From contig JAHDDL010000008.1 of the NCBI GenBank assembly GCA_020629415.1, positions 22,327-58,912 of the forward strand: 36,586 nt of DNA, given 5' to 3'. Numbering within the stretch: position 1 is the stretch's first letter; each line of letters opens with the position of its first letter. Both the position numbers and the translations under genes were made by a program. Of the stretch, positions 8,463 to 16,906 are shown piece by piece. The DNA is from Maribacter sp. GTDB lineage: Bacteria > Bacteroidota > Bacteroidia > Flavobacteriales > Flavobacteriaceae. The notes under the pieces were generated by a model. That model was not told where the DNA came from. It worked only from the letters and a program-made list of their open reading frames with translations, and did no database searches.

Positions 8463-8506
8463 ATTATTAGGATTTATTCCATAATTTTGGATTAAATCCT
8501 AATAAT
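8463..8506 (+). promoter_or_regulatory. Near-perfect palindrome overlapping a start codon
   Basis: ATTATTAGGATTTA (8463-8476) is mirrored exactly by TAAATCCTAATAAT (8493-8506); inside it TCCA (8478-8481) pairs with TGGA (8488-8491). The right arm includes the A and T of the ATG at 8505. As RNA it could fold into a long hairpin hiding the start of the radical SAM gene; as DNA it could be a dimeric operator. No T-run follows, so it is not a standard terminator. Confidence 0.65.
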
Positions 8507-9578
8507 GAATTCAAACTTTCCGTTAAAGGGTAGGGGAGCCCAAAAAAATACTAGCAATAAATTTTCTACGTATAGCTATGAGACAAGAGATGATTTTCTT
8601 GAGTTTTGTCGGTTAGAAGGAGAAGTTGCCGATAGAAATAAAACTCAGTACCTGCCTATTTTTCCAAAAACAATAGTAAATGAAGTTACTAGCCCAGATG
8701 TGGGTATGAGTTACTCTATGAACATGTATCAAGGTTGTGAGCATGGTTGTATATATTGTTATGCAAGAAATGCCCATGAGTTTTGGGGCTATAGTGCCGG
8801 ATTGGATTTTGAGCGGAAAATTCTGGTAAAACATGATGCTCCAAAACTACTGGAGGCTAAATTGAAAAGTAAAAGCTGGAAAGCTACTACAATAGTTATG
8901 TCTGGCAACACAGATTGCTATCAGCCTGCAGAAAAGGAATTTCAGCTAACAAGAAAATGCTTGGAGATTTTCTTGAAATATCGCCATCCGGTTGGGATAA
9001 TAACTAAAAATGCATTGATATTACGTGATCTGGATATTTTAAAAGAACTTAATGAATACGGCTTAATTGGGGTCAATATTTCAGTTACCTCATTATCCGA
9101 AGAAACAAGAAGAATTTTAGAACCTAGAACTACTACTATTAAGAAACGTTTGGAAGCTATACGTGTGCTATCTGAAAACGGTATACCGGTAAATGCAATG
9201 TTGGCACCAATTATTCCTGGAATAAACAGTCATGAAATTTTAAATTTGGCTAAAGCGGTTTCAGATAGTGGTGCTGTTTCTATGGCGTTTACGGTAGTTC
9301 GTTTAAATGGGGCAATCGGTGAAATATTTACGGATTGGATCCGTAAAACGTTACCCAATAAAGCTGAAAAGGTATTGCATCAAATACAAGAGTGCCACGG
9401 TGGCAAATTAAACGATAGTAGATTTGAAGTAAGAAGTCGTGGTGATGGTAAAATTGCTACTCAGATTCATGATATGGTTCGTTTAGCAAAAAGAACCTAT
9501 TTTAGGGATAGATCGTTTCCTAAATTGAATACCGATCTACATGAATCTTATAAAGACGGACAGTTGAAATTATTTTAG
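8505..9578 (+). CDS. PA0069-family radical SAM protein
   Basis: A 357-aa radical SAM protein of the PA0069/Rv2578c group, related to spore photoproduct lyase-like enzymes. The 4Fe-4S site is Cys78, Cys82 and Cys85 in CEHGCIYCYARNAHEFWG, within the group-typical phrase SMNMYQGCEHGCIYC. The N-terminus NFPLKGRGAQKN and the segment IVMSGNTDCYQPAEKEFQLTR are also characteristic, which supports the ATG at 8505. The rest is a TIM-barrel core with LIGVNISVTSLSEETRRILEPR and PINAMLAPIIPGIN-like loops. The true substrate of this group is not established as far as I know. The gene follows the secreted-protein gene by 46 bp, a gap filled by the palindrome at 8463-8506, so its translation may be separately controlled. 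Confidence 0.9.
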   Translation: MNSNFPLKGRGAQKNTSNKFSTYSYETRDDFLEFCRLEGEVADRNKTQYLPIFPKTIVNEVTSPDVGMSYSMNMYQGCEHGCIYCYARNAHEFWGYSAGLDFERKILVKHDAPKLLEAKLKSKSWKATTIVMSGNTDCYQPAEKEFQLTRKCLEIFLKYRHPVGIITKNALILRDLDILKELNEYGLIGVNISVTSLSEETRRILEPRTTTIKKRLEAIRVLSENGIPVNAMLAPIIPGINSHEILNLAKAVSDSGAVSMAFTVVRLNGAIGEIFTDWIRKTLPNKAEKVLHQIQECHGGKLNDSRFEVRSRGDGKIATQIHDMVRLAKRTYFRDRSFPKLNTDLHESYKDGQLKLF

Positions 9579-9862
9579 TATAAGTCTATTTGGGAGCATG
9601 TGTTAGGCAATACAATGAATATTAGCGATGTTATTTTAACCATTAAGGTAAGGGCGTATATATGAGTTAAGTAATGCAAATAAGTCAAAAGTTTATGCAT
9701 TTAAATTACCAGGTAAATTTAAAATAGTATGCAAAAGCATTGGATAATTATTTTCTTTGAAAAGTTTTGTTAAAATAAAGTCCAAAGTATCATTCTAAGC
9801 GTAGATAGGGAGAAATAAATATTAGAACTATTTATCATTACCAAAACACTACCAAGGGGAAT
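9579..9862 (+). other. Intergenic leader before the glycosyltransferase
   Basis: No gene is seen in these 284 bp. The promoter of the glycosyltransferase should lie here. The start codon is preceded by AAGGGGAAT, which is close to a Shine-Dalgarno sequence and unusual for this genome. Confidence 0.4.
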
Positions 9863-11266
9863 ATGAAAACTTTAAAGAATACTACCAAAAACACAGATAA
9901 GAAACCGTTCTTTTCTAGAATGAAACACTTAATTGAAAATGCCAATGCATGGGGCGTTTTTGTAATGGGCAGCACGTTTGTGCTCATGTTTGGTTCGGCT
10001 TATCTAGCGTATATATTACAAAACGACTTTACCCAATTGCATTTAGAGCGTAGAAGCACCATGATCGGGTTTATATTCATGATTGTTGCTGCTGCTTTTT
10101 TCGTTTTTAAATTGAGTTTCTTTATTTACACATTTATTAGATTTTTAAAGTATAAGGCAATACCATCTGTTTCTGATGAAGAATTGCCAAAGGTTACCGT
10201 TATTGTTCCTGCCTATAACGAAGGAAAGCAAGTTTGGGCAACATTGAAGAGTTTAGCGGAAAGTGATTATCCAGAAGATAAAATTCAGCTCCTTGCCATT
10301 GATGATGGTAGTAAGGACGATACTTGGACTTGGATGAAAGAAGCCAAGAAAGAATTGGGCGATAGAGTTTCTATTTGCCAACAACCTAAGAACATGGGTA
10401 AACGCCATGCTTTGTACAGGGGTTTCAATGAAGGTACCGGTGAAATTTTTGTTACGGTAGACAGTGATTCAATAGTAGATAAGGATACTTTAAGAAATTT
10501 AGTAAGTCCTTTCATTATTGATGAAAATTGTGGAGCTGTAGCCGGTAATATTCGTGTGCTTAATAACAAGAAAGAGATTTTGCCAAAAATGCTAGACGTT
10601 AGCTTTGCACTTAGTTTTGAGTTTGTACGTTCTGCGGAAAGTACCTTGAATTCTGTATTGTGTACACCGGGTGCTTTAGCGGCTTACAGAGCAACTGCCG
10701 TATTTGGTTGTTTAGATAAATGGATCAATCAAACATTCATGGGGCAAGCATCTGATATAGGTGAGGATAGAGCAATGACAAACATGATCTTAAAGCAAGG
10801 TTTCCACGTGTTGTTCCAAAGAAATGCGGTCGCATACACAAATGTTCCTGAAAAATATAAAGGGCTTTATAAAATGTTCATTAGATGGGGCAGAAGTAAT
10901 GTACGTGAGAACATACAAATGTCTAAATATGTTTTTACAAACTTTAGAAAAGGACCAAAAGCAGGTACGCGATTATTGTTCTTTAGCCAGTTTTCTAGAA
11001 TTGTATTGTGTTATCCTTTTGTTCTTTTCATGTTGATATTTGTACTTACACACCCATTACTGTTCTTAAGCTCCACTTTTGTAAGTATATTGGTGTTATC
11101 TACTTTTCCTGTGTTGTTCTATGCAAAAAGATACTCTTTGTCAGAATCTTTTTGGGCATATTCCTATAGCGTACTTTTTACGTTCGGTCTTTTTTGGATC
11201 ACACCTTATGCGATAGCAACTGCAAGTAGAAGTGGTTGGTTAACAAGAGAGTTGCCACAAAAATAA
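9863..11266 (+). CDS. Membrane family-2 glycosyltransferase (NodC/hyaluronan synthase-like)
   Basis: A 467-aa processive-type GT2. Two N-terminal helices (about 30-51 and 68-94), a cytoplasmic GT-A domain from VTVIVPAYNEG (111-121), with IDDGS (Asp147 and Asp148 binding UDP), the DXD-like TVDSDS (198-203), the acceptor-site GEDRAMT (300-306, Asp302 the likely base) and the Q/RxxRW-equivalent FIRWGRSNVRE (339-349), then three or four C-terminal helices. This order matches NodC, HasA and related chitin-oligomer or hyaluronan synthases, which build and extrude a polysaccharide from UDP-sugars. No other polysaccharide genes are adjacent, so the product could be an exopolysaccharide or a short glycan. 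The gene is monocistronic, ending at the terminator at 11288-11322. Confidence 0.88.
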   Translation: MKTLKNTTKNTDKKPFFSRMKHLIENANAWGVFVMGSTFVLMFGSAYLAYILQNDFTQLHLERRSTMIGFIFMIVAAAFFVFKLSFFIYTFIRFLKYKAIPSVSDEELPKVTVIVPAYNEGKQVWATLKSLAESDYPEDKIQLLAIDDGSKDDTWTWMKEAKKELGDRVSICQQPKNMGKRHALYRGFNEGTGEIFVTVDSDSIVDKDTLRNLVSPFIIDENCGAVAGNIRVLNNKKEILPKMLDVSFALSFEFVRSAESTLNSVLCTPGALAAYRATAVFGCLDKWINQTFMGQASDIGEDRAMTNMILKQGFHVLFQRNAVAYTNVPEKYKGLYKMFIRWGRSNVRENIQMSKYVFTNFRKGPKAGTRLLFFSQFSRIVLCYPFVLFMLIFVLTHPLLFLSSTFVSILVLSTFPVLFYAKRYSLSESFWAYSYSVLFTFGLFWITPYAIATASRSGWLTRELPQK

Positions 11267-11287
11267 ACTACTTCATTTATAGTATAT

Positions 11288-11322
11288 AAAAAGGGTCTTA
11301 ACGAAAGTTAAGACCCTTTTTT
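11288..11322 (+). terminator. Bidirectional rho-independent terminator
   Basis: AAAAAGGGTCTTAAC (11288-11302) pairs perfectly with GTTAAGACCCTTTTT (11307-11321) around a GAAA tetraloop. T-runs exist on both strands, so it can end the glycosyltransferase from the left and the HD-hydrolase operon from the right. Confidence 0.92.
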
Positions 11323-11356
11323 AAATGGTTTGATGTTGTTGAATTATACTGTAAAC

Positions 11357-12037
11357 TTAACTTAAATTTTTTAAAGGATTCCATTCCTGGTAAAATTGCT
11401 CCAGAAAATCAATCATATATTGGTGTCTTTCTTCAGCTAATCGCTTACCTGTTTTAGTGTTCATTTTATCTTTAAGAAGTAATAATTTTTCGTAAAAATG
11501 ATTTATTGTAGGGGCTTTTGACTTTTTATATTCTTCCTTGGTCATATTAAGATTAGGTGGTATGCTAGGGTCGTAGAGCGCTCTATTTTTAAATCCTCCA
11601 TAATTAAAAGCCCGTGCTATACCAATGGCGCCAATGGCGTCTAAGCGATCGGCATCTTGCACTACTTTAAGTTCTTTAGAGGTAAATGGTTTTCTTTTCA
11701 TCTTACCATCCATCAGGCTGGCTTTAAATGAGCTATATTTTATAATATTGGTTACGTGGTTAATCGTTCTTTTTGGTACACCAAGACTTAATAAAAAATC
11801 TTCCGCCATTTTTGGTCCCAAGGTTTCATCACCATCATTAAACTTGGCGTCGGCAATATCATGAAGAAGTGCGCCTAGGCTAACGACCAAAAGATTTAGG
11901 TCATTTTCCTCTTTTGCAATTAGCATGCTGTTATTGAAAACACGTTGTATATGAAACCAATCATGCCCACCTTCGGCATATTTCAATGTTTCCTTAACAA
12001 ATGTTATGGTTTCTTCTACAATTTCTGAATGGGTCAT
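11357..12037 (-). CDS. HD-domain phosphohydrolase
   Basis: A 226-aa soluble HD-superfamily hydrolase. The metal site is seen as His25 and His29 in GGHDWFHIQRV, His59-Asp60 in GALLHDIADAKF and Asp128 in VVQDADRLDAIGAIG, the layout of the YedJ-like group of uncharacterised HD phosphohydrolases, usually about 210-230 aa. The natural substrate is unknown; nucleotides are typical for the superfamily. Its ATG overlaps the stop of the plsC-like gene as ATGA (12034-12037), so the two are translationally coupled and share an mRNA that should end at the terminator at 11288-11322. Confidence 0.87.
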   Translation of the reverse strand: MTHSEIVEETITFVKETLKYAEGGHDWFHIQRVFNNSMLIAKEENDLNLLVVSLGALLHDIADAKFNDGDETLGPKMAEDFLLSLGVPKRTINHVTNIIKYSSFKASLMDGKMKRKPFTSKELKVVQDADRLDAIGAIGIARAFNYGGFKNRALYDPSIPPNLNMTKEEYKKSKAPTINHFYEKLLLLKDKMNTKTGKRLAEERHQYMIDFLEQFYQEWNPLKNLS

Positions 12038-12771
12038 TTAAAGGAATTTATACCGCTAACTACGGATGCTTCAATTTGTTGAATAAGTTCATCTAAGTTG
12101 CCTTTGTTCTCTAAAGGTTGTTGTACATCTAAACGAACTTTGGCTCCTAACCCCATCGGAAATTGACCAAAACGAACCAGTTTCCACGAATTATTGATAC
12201 TTATGGGAACAATCAATGCGGAAGGCGCTTTTTTAAGAAGCATTTTTAGACCCATAGGCTTAAATGGTTTTGGATGTCCGTCCCTACTTCTGGTTCCTTC
12301 AGGAAAAATTACCGCACTTCTATTATGTTTTTCAATATAAGAACCTAGTTTGCCAATTTCCATGATGGCGGATTTACCATCTTTTCTATCAATTAGTACA
12401 GAGCCTCCGTGAACTAGGTTAAATGAGACGCTTGGTATGCCTTTACCCAATTCCTTTTTGCTTACGAACTTGGGGTGGTATTTGCGCATAAACCATATTA
12501 GTGGCGGAATATCGTACATGCTTTGATGGTTGGTGACAATGATCAAGGGCCTATCGGTCGGTAAATCGAAATTATTTGTAAAGTTATAGGTAGTCCCTAA
12601 AATATTAGTGCTACGCATTAAACAAAGGTTCAATTTGCTAACCGTTGGTTTTAGACCACTATAGCCAAATATCTTAAAACCTAACCATTGTATAGGGTGA
12701 AAGATAAGCAGGCATAGCCCAAATGCCACGAAAAAAAAGGGGGTTATGATATATGAAAGCAACTTCTGCAT
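12034..12771 (-). CDS. plsC: 1-acyl-sn-glycerol-3-phosphate acyltransferase
   Basis: A 245-aa membrane-bound acyltransferase making phosphatidic acid from lysophosphatidic acid. An N-terminal hydrophobic segment (about 8-25) anchors it. The catalytic NHx4D motif is NHQSMYD (His82, Asp87), and the substrate motif is FPEGTRSRDG (156-165); a further block GSVLIDRKDGKSA is typical of PlsC. Length and motif spacing are normal. The upstream gene on the same strand ends with a strong terminator at 12783-12811, so plsC needs read-through or a promoter in the short gap. It is coupled to the HD hydrolase by an ATGA overlap. Acylation of another lipid, such as ornithine lipid, is possible for PlsC homologues. 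Confidence 0.9.
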   Translation of the reverse strand: MQKLLSYIITPFFFVAFGLCLLIFHPIQWLGFKIFGYSGLKPTVSKLNLCLMRSTNILGTTYNFTNNFDLPTDRPLIIVTNHQSMYDIPPLIWFMRKYHPKFVSKKELGKGIPSVSFNLVHGGSVLIDRKDGKSAIMEIGKLGSYIEKHNRSAVIFPEGTRSRDGHPKPFKPMGLKMLLKKAPSALIVPISINNSWKLVRFGQFPMGLGAKVRLDVQQPLENKGNLDELIQQIEASVVSGINSFK

Positions 12772-12782
12772 CTTACAAAAAT

Positions 12783-12811
12783 AAAAAACCGCTCAAATAG
12801 AGCGGTTTTTT
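12783..12811 (-). terminator. Rho-independent terminator after the bacilliredoxin gene
   Basis: On the plus strand AAAAAACCGCTC (12783-12794) and GAGCGGTTTTTT (12800-12811) pair perfectly around five bases; read on the minus strand, the stem is followed by six T residues. It lies 41 bp after the stop of the bacilliredoxin gene and 11 bp before the plsC start. Confidence 0.88.
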
Positions 12812-12851
12812 AATCCCATTATTTTGTGGGAATATATGGAGTATTTAAAAT

Positions 12852-13262
12852 TTAGCAGAACTCGTCATAAGCCTGAGCCAAATTCTGAGCGATCATTTCA
12901 GCTGGTCTACCTTCAATATGGTGGCGCTCTATCATATGAACCAATTCACCGTTCTTGAACAATGCCATAGATGGTGAAGAAGGAGGGAAAGGGACCATTA
13001 GGTTTCTTGCCGCATCAACAGCTTCTTTGTCTACACCTGCAAATACAGTTACTGCATGATCAGGTCTTTTGTCGTTTTGCAAGCTCATTTTGGCAGCAGG
13101 TCTTGCATTTGCCGCTGCACAACCACAAACAGAATTTACAACCACTAAAGTTGTTCCTTCTTTATTGATGGCATTTGCTACCGCATCTGCTGTATATAAT
13201 TCTTCAAATCCGGCAGAAGCCAGGTCATCTCTCATTGGTTTTACTAATTCCGCAGGGTACAT
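12852..13262 (-). CDS. BrxA/BrxB-family bacilliredoxin
   Basis: A 136-aa thioredoxin-fold protein of the YphP/YqiW (DUF1094) family. The active site is the Cys46-Gly47-Cys48 motif in VVNSVCGCAAANARPA, the family hallmark. The end of the protein carries ERHHIEGRPAEMIAQNL, also conserved. In Bacillus these proteins remove bacillithiol from protein cysteines; in flavobacteria the partner thiol is not shown here. Length is standard. The likely -7 box TATCTTTG is at 13290-13297 on the minus strand, giving a short leader of about 20 nt, and the gene ends at the terminator at 12783-12811, so it is probably transcribed alone. Confidence 0.93.
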   Translation of the reverse strand: MYPAELVKPMRDDLASAGFEELYTADAVANAINKEGTTLVVVNSVCGCAAANARPAAKMSLQNDKRPDHAVTVFAGVDKEAVDAARNLMVPFPPSSPSMALFKNGELVHMIERHHIEGRPAEMIAQNLAQAYDEFC

Positions 13263-13289
13263 ATTCTTAATGTTTTAATTAAACTGTTA

Positions 13290-13297
13290 CAAAGATA
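13290..13297 (-). promoter_or_regulatory. -7 promoter element of the bacilliredoxin gene
   Basis: Read on the minus strand this is TATCTTTG, an exact match to the Bacteroidota -7 consensus TAnnTTTG, 28 bp before the ATG at 13262. A clear -33 TTTG is not seen. Confidence 0.5.
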
Positions 13298-13365
13298 ATC
13301 AATTAGTCGCAGCACTGCTTCAGACCTTAACTTTTCATTGGCCTAACTTTCTCTGCGTAATATTT

Positions 13366-13373
13366 TATCTTTG
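13366..13373 (+). promoter_or_regulatory. -7 promoter element of the DjlA-like gene
   Basis: TATCTTTG matches TAnnTTTG exactly and lies 19 bp before the ATG at 13393, predicting a very short leader. The candidate -33 (ATTG, 13337-13340) is spaced 25 bp away, longer than usual. Together with 13290-13297 it forms a divergent promoter pair. Confidence 0.5.
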
Positions 13374-13392
13374 GCAAAATTGAGATTTAGAA

Positions 13393-14133
13393 ATGATTAA
13401 ATGGTTGGGAGCTATAGTAGGCTTTTCTTTTAGAGGATTATCAGGAGCGGTGTTAGGTTTCTTTGCCGGTAGTATTATAGATAGTTTTTTTGGGTCTAAT
13501 AAAGGTAGCGCACGTAGTGTGTTCGAAGATTATACAAGACCTAATGTTACCGCGGCAGATTTTGAATTGAACCTGTTGTCACTTTGTTCTATTGTTATTA
13601 AAGCGGACGGACAGGCCAGCCAGTCGGAAATGGATTATGTTCGTCAGTATTTCGTTAGTACCTATGGTAAGGATAAGGCCAATGCCATTTTTAGAAGTTT
13701 TAACGAAATAAATAAAAAGGGACAGATATCTGCACAAAAGGTATGTACTTTTTTGGCACAACGTACACGTTATGAAGTGCGTTTACAATTATTGCATTTT
13801 CTATTCGGTATAGCTCAGGCAGATGGTAATATTAGTAATCCCGAAGTTCAGAAAATTAGGGAGATAGCAGGGTATCTTAGGGTTTCTCTCAACGAATTTG
13901 AAAGTATAAAGGCCATGTTCGTAAAATCTGCGAACAACTCCTACAAAATTTTGAATATAGAAAAATCGGCAACGGATGCCGAAGTAAAAAAGGCATATCG
14001 AGAAATGGCTAAAAAATACCATCCGGATAGGGTAAATACAAAAGATGAGGCTATAAAGAAGGGTGCGGAAGAAAAGTTTAAACAAGTACAAGAGGCTTAT
14101 GAGACCATTCAAAAAGAACGCGGTTTAAATTAG
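13393..14133 (+). CDS. DjlA-like co-chaperone (TerB plus J domain)
   Basis: A 246-aa protein with a glycine-rich hydrophobic N-terminus ([25 protein letters not shown] broken by glycines, about 4-29) that probably anchors it, a TerB-like helical domain (about 52-170; the IKADGQ and AQADGNIS turns resemble TerB acidic motifs), and a C-terminal J domain (183-246) with His210-Pro211-Asp212 in AKKYHPDRV, the loop that stimulates DnaK ATPase. This is the domain order of E. coli DjlA, a membrane J protein. It is transcribed alone or with the HupE-like gene 26 bp downstream. The client or stress role is not visible from context. Confidence 0.88.
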   Translation: MIKWLGAIVGFSFRGLSGAVLGFFAGSIIDSFFGSNKGSARSVFEDYTRPNVTAADFELNLLSLCSIVIKADGQASQSEMDYVRQYFVSTYGKDKANAIFRSFNEINKKGQISAQKVCTFLAQRTRYEVRLQLLHFLFGIAQADGNISNPEVQKIREIAGYLRVSLNEFESIKAMFVKSANNSYKILNIEKSATDAEVKKAYREMAKKYHPDRVNTKDEAIKKGAEEKFKQVQEAYETIQKERGLN

Positions 14134-14159
14134 ACAGGTAACTTTTAAGGTAGTTTGGA

Positions 14160-14744
14160 ATGCAAGAATTTTGGTTTTATATTAAATTAGGTTTACAACA
14201 TGTGTTGGATATCAATGCATATGATCATATATTGTTTTTAGCTGCACTGGCACTTCCATTTACTTTTAAAAGTTGGAAGAATGTATTGCTTTTGGCTACT
14301 GTTTTTACCTTTACGCACTGTTTGGCATTAGTATTCTCCGTTTATGAAGTATTGGTTATAGATGCCAGTTGGATCGAATTTTTAATTCCTGTAACCATAG
14401 TTAGCACTGCACTCTTCAATTTAGTGGAAAGTAGAGATAGAAAAGATGATAAAGGTATTTGGTTTCATGTACTCGTTACTGGTATTTTTGGACTAGTTCA
14501 TGGTTTTGGATTCTCTAATTATTTTAAAATGATGATTATGGGAGAAGAAGATAAGTTTGCACCATTATTAGGATTTGCAGGCGGTATTGAATTATCTCAA
14601 GTAGTTATCGTTTTGTTGGTATTGATTTTAGCCTATGTAGTTCAAACCATTTTTAAGGTAAAACAGAGCTTATTTGTAATGGTAGGTAGTATTTTGATCA
14701 TATTAATAACATTGCCATTGCTTTATGAAACATTTCCTTTTTAG
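14160..14744 (+). CDS. HupE/UreJ-like membrane protein
   Basis: A 194-aa polytopic protein of the HupE/UreJ_2 family. It shows GLQHVLDINAYDHILFL (11-27, His14 and Asp22-His23), FTFTHCLALVF and GIFGLVHGFGFSNYF, whose conserved His and Asp residues lie in helices as expected for the proposed metal (nickel or cobalt) permease role of HupE. About six hydrophobic helices fill the rest. There is no hydrogenase or urease gene near, which is the usual state of this family in Bacteroidota, so the transported ion is unknown. It follows the DjlA-like gene by 26 bp. Confidence 0.82.
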   Translation: MQEFWFYIKLGLQHVLDINAYDHILFLAALALPFTFKSWKNVLLLATVFTFTHCLALVFSVYEVLVIDASWIEFLIPVTIVSTALFNLVESRDRKDDKGIWFHVLVTGIFGLVHGFGFSNYFKMMIMGEEDKFAPLLGFAGGIELSQVVIVLLVLILAYVVQTIFKVKQSLFVMVGSILIILITLPLLYETFPF

Positions 14745-14768
14745 ACTGTTAAAGTTTAGCTTAACATA

Positions 14769-14799
14769 TTGTTCTAACTGGACAAAACGGTTACTTTAG
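14769..14799 (+). promoter_or_regulatory. Putative promoter of the deaminase-protease operon
   Basis: TTG (14769-14771), a 20-bp spacer, and TACTTTAG (14792-14799) give a near match to the Bacteroidota TTTG / TAnnTTTG promoter, 30 bp upstream of the ATG at 14829. Confidence 0.4.
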
Positions 14800-14828
14800 G
14801 GTAAGTGCTTGAACAAAGTTTACTATAA

Positions 14829-15266
14829 ATGAAAAAAGAGAAGCAATTAAAATATGATAGGGCGTATTTACGTATGGCCAAAGAATGGGGTATGCTTTCT
14901 TCATGTAAGCGAAAGCAAGTAGGGGCAATTATAGTTAAAGATAGAATGATTATCTCTGACGGTTACAACGGTACCCCAACAGGTTTTGAAAATTATTGCG
15001 AGGACGAGGATGGATATACCAAATGGTATGTCTTACATGCAGAAGCAAATGCAATCTTAAAAGTTGCCAGTTCTACACAATCATGTCAAGGGGCTACTTT
15101 GTACATCACTTTATCACCCTGTAGGGAGTGTAGTAAACTAATTCATCAGTCTGGCATTAAACGTGTAGTATACCAACTAGGATACAAAGATGATTCAGGA
15201 CTAAAGTTTTTGGCAAAGGCGGGGGTTGAAATACAACATATGCCAGAAATAAATGTTACTATCTAA
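14829..15266 (+). CDS. dCMP deaminase family protein
   Basis: A 145-aa zinc deaminase of the ComEB/dCMP deaminase group. The zinc site is His70-Ala-Glu72 (LHAEANAIL) plus Cys98 and Cys101 (SPCRECSKLI), and the N-terminal VGAIIVKDRMIISDGYNGTP with FENYCED is typical of dCMP deaminase. It would convert dCMP to dUMP for dTTP supply. Length is normal for the bacterial form. The S41 protease gene follows after 11 bp and presumably shares its mRNA; this pair is common in flavobacteria as far as I recall, although the two functions are not obviously linked. Confidence 0.9.
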   Translation: MKKEKQLKYDRAYLRMAKEWGMLSSCKRKQVGAIIVKDRMIISDGYNGTPTGFENYCEDEDGYTKWYVLHAEANAILKVASSTQSCQGATLYITLSPCRECSKLIHQSGIKRVVYQLGYKDDSGLKFLAKAGVEIQHMPEINVTI

Positions 15267-15277
15267 CGTTTACATCT

Positions 15278-16906
15278 ATGATGAATAAAAAATACAGTGC
15301 TCTATTTCCTTTAATTATAGCTTCTGCGCTTGCATTGGGATTTTTTATAGGCGGAAAACTGAATTTTAACGATTCTCCCGAACGTCTTTTTTCTACGAAT
15401 TCAAAGAAAGATAAACTTAATAGACTTATTGATTACATTGACTATGAATATGTAGATGATGTAAATACGGATAGTATTGTAGACGTTACCGTAAATAGTA
15501 TTCTAGAAAAATTAGACCCGCATTCAGTTTACATTTCAGAAAAAGAAATGTCTGGTGTAACTGAAAATATGAAGGGTGATTTTGTGGGTATTGGTATCAA
15601 TTTTTATGCTTACAAAGATTCTATAGCGGTTATTAAGACTGTAAAGGACGGACCAAGTTATTCTAAAGGAATTTTGCCCGGTGACCGTATTTTAATGGCG
15701 GATAACGATACGTTGTTCGGTAAAGACTATCCTAGCGAGGTCATTGTAGAAAAATTAAAAGGAAAAGAAGGCACTTCTATCAATCTTACCGTTTATAGAA
15801 AATCTGAAGACAGAACATTTAAGGTAAAGGTTAAACGTGGTATTGTTCCTTTAAAAAGTGTTGATGCATATTATATGCTTACAAAGGACATTGGGTATAT
15901 AAAAGTAAACCGCTTTGCAGAATCTACATATAAAGAATTTAAAGATGCTTTGGTTAAATTACAAAAGCGTGGTGCCGGCAAGTTGGTATTAGATCTTCGT
16001 GACAACCCTGGTGGTTATTTGGGTATGGCAGAAGAAATGGCAGATGAGTTTCTTGAAGATGGTAAGCTTATTTTATTTACCAAAAACAAAAAAGGTAAGA
16101 TCAACAAAAGTTATGCTACGGATGAAGGTAGCTTTGAAGATAAGCCAATCTATGTATTGATCAATGAAAGGTCTGCCTCTGCAAGTGAAATTGTAGCAGG
16201 TGCTTTACAAGATAACGATATAGGTACTATAGTTGGCCGAAGATCTTTTGGTAAGGGCTTGGTGCAACGCGAAATGGCCTTGGGCGACGGTTCTGCAGTA
16301 AGGTTAACCGTTTCTAGATATTATACACCAACAGGTAGAAGTATTCAAAAAACATACGCAAACGGAACTAAAGATTATTATCAACGTTTTACAGATAGAT
16401 TTCATAGCGGTGAAATGATTTCTGTTGATAGCATTAAAGTAGCGGATTCTTTGAAGTTTACAACACCTAAGGGAAAAGTGGTATATGGTGGCGGTGGTAT
16501 TATCCCAGACGTATTTGTACCTATTGGCAGCAATGAAAAGGAAGCTGTTGAGAGTATGGATAATCTAGGGTTTTTATCGTTCTTCGTATTTGAGCATTTA
16601 GATGAAGATCGAGAAAGATATGCCCATTATACGCAGGAAGAATTTGTGAACGATTTTAGGGTTGACGACATCCTTTTTGAGAAATTTGTTTCGTATTCCA
16701 TAGATAGAAATTTAAGAATGAACTTCTATGATTATGAACAAAGTATAAAACGATTCTTAAAAGCGAGTATTGCAGAACAGTTGTTCAATACGAACATACA
16801 TGCCAAAATAAAGTCAGACGAAGACCTAATGTTACAAAAGGTTCTTGAACTAGATGCCGGCACTATTCAGCAACAAGAATCTGGTGAAATTAAAGCTAAT
16901 AATTAA
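15278..16906 (+). CDS. S41-family C-terminal processing peptidase
   Basis: A 542-aa periplasmic tail-specific protease. An uncleaved or cleavable N-terminal helix (about 8-25), a helical region, a PDZ domain (about 90-185, GIGINFYAYKDSIAVIKTVKDG and GILPGDRIL), and the peptidase core with LDLRDNPGGYLG, NERSASASEIVAGALQD and RRSFGKGLVQ. By spacing to Prc the Ser/Lys dyad is Ser301 and Lys326. A roughly 150-residue C-terminal extension follows the core, a feature shared with Bacteroidota homologues. It degrades or trims periplasmic proteins by their C-termini. The stop overlaps the stop of the opposing small gene by four bases. Confidence 0.92.
   Translation: MMNKKYSALFPLIIASALALGFFIGGKLNFNDSPERLFSTNSKKDKLNRLIDYIDYEYVDDVNTDSIVDVTVNSILEKLDPHSVYISEKEMSGVTENMKGDFVGIGINFYAYKDSIAVIKTVKDGPSYSKGILPGDRILMADNDTLFGKDYPSEVIVEKLKGKEGTSINLTVYRKSEDRTFKVKVKRGIVPLKSVDAYYMLTKDIGYIKVNRFAESTYKEFKDALVKLQKRGAGKLVLDLRDNPGGYLGMAEEMADEFLEDGKLILFTKNKKGKINKSYATDEGSFEDKPIYVLINERSASASEIVAGALQDNDIGTIVGRRSFGKGLVQREMALGDGSAVRLTVSRYYTPTGRSIQKTYANGTKDYYQRFTDRFHSGEMISVDSIKVADSLKFTTPKGKVVYGGGGIIPDVFVPIGSNEKEAVESMDNLGFLSFFVFEHLDEDRERYAHYTQEEFVNDFRVDDILFEKFVSYSIDRNLRMNFYDYEQSIKRFLKASIAEQLFNTNIHAKIKSDEDLMLQKVLELDAGTIQQQESGEIKANN

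Noticed and set aside
12971..13278. Two plus-strand frames opposite the bacilliredoxin gene
   Set aside because: They are mirror frames of a clear CGC-motif protein.
14749..14766. GTTAA...TTAAC dyad before the deaminase
   Set aside because: Only 5-bp arms in AT-rich sequence; likely chance.
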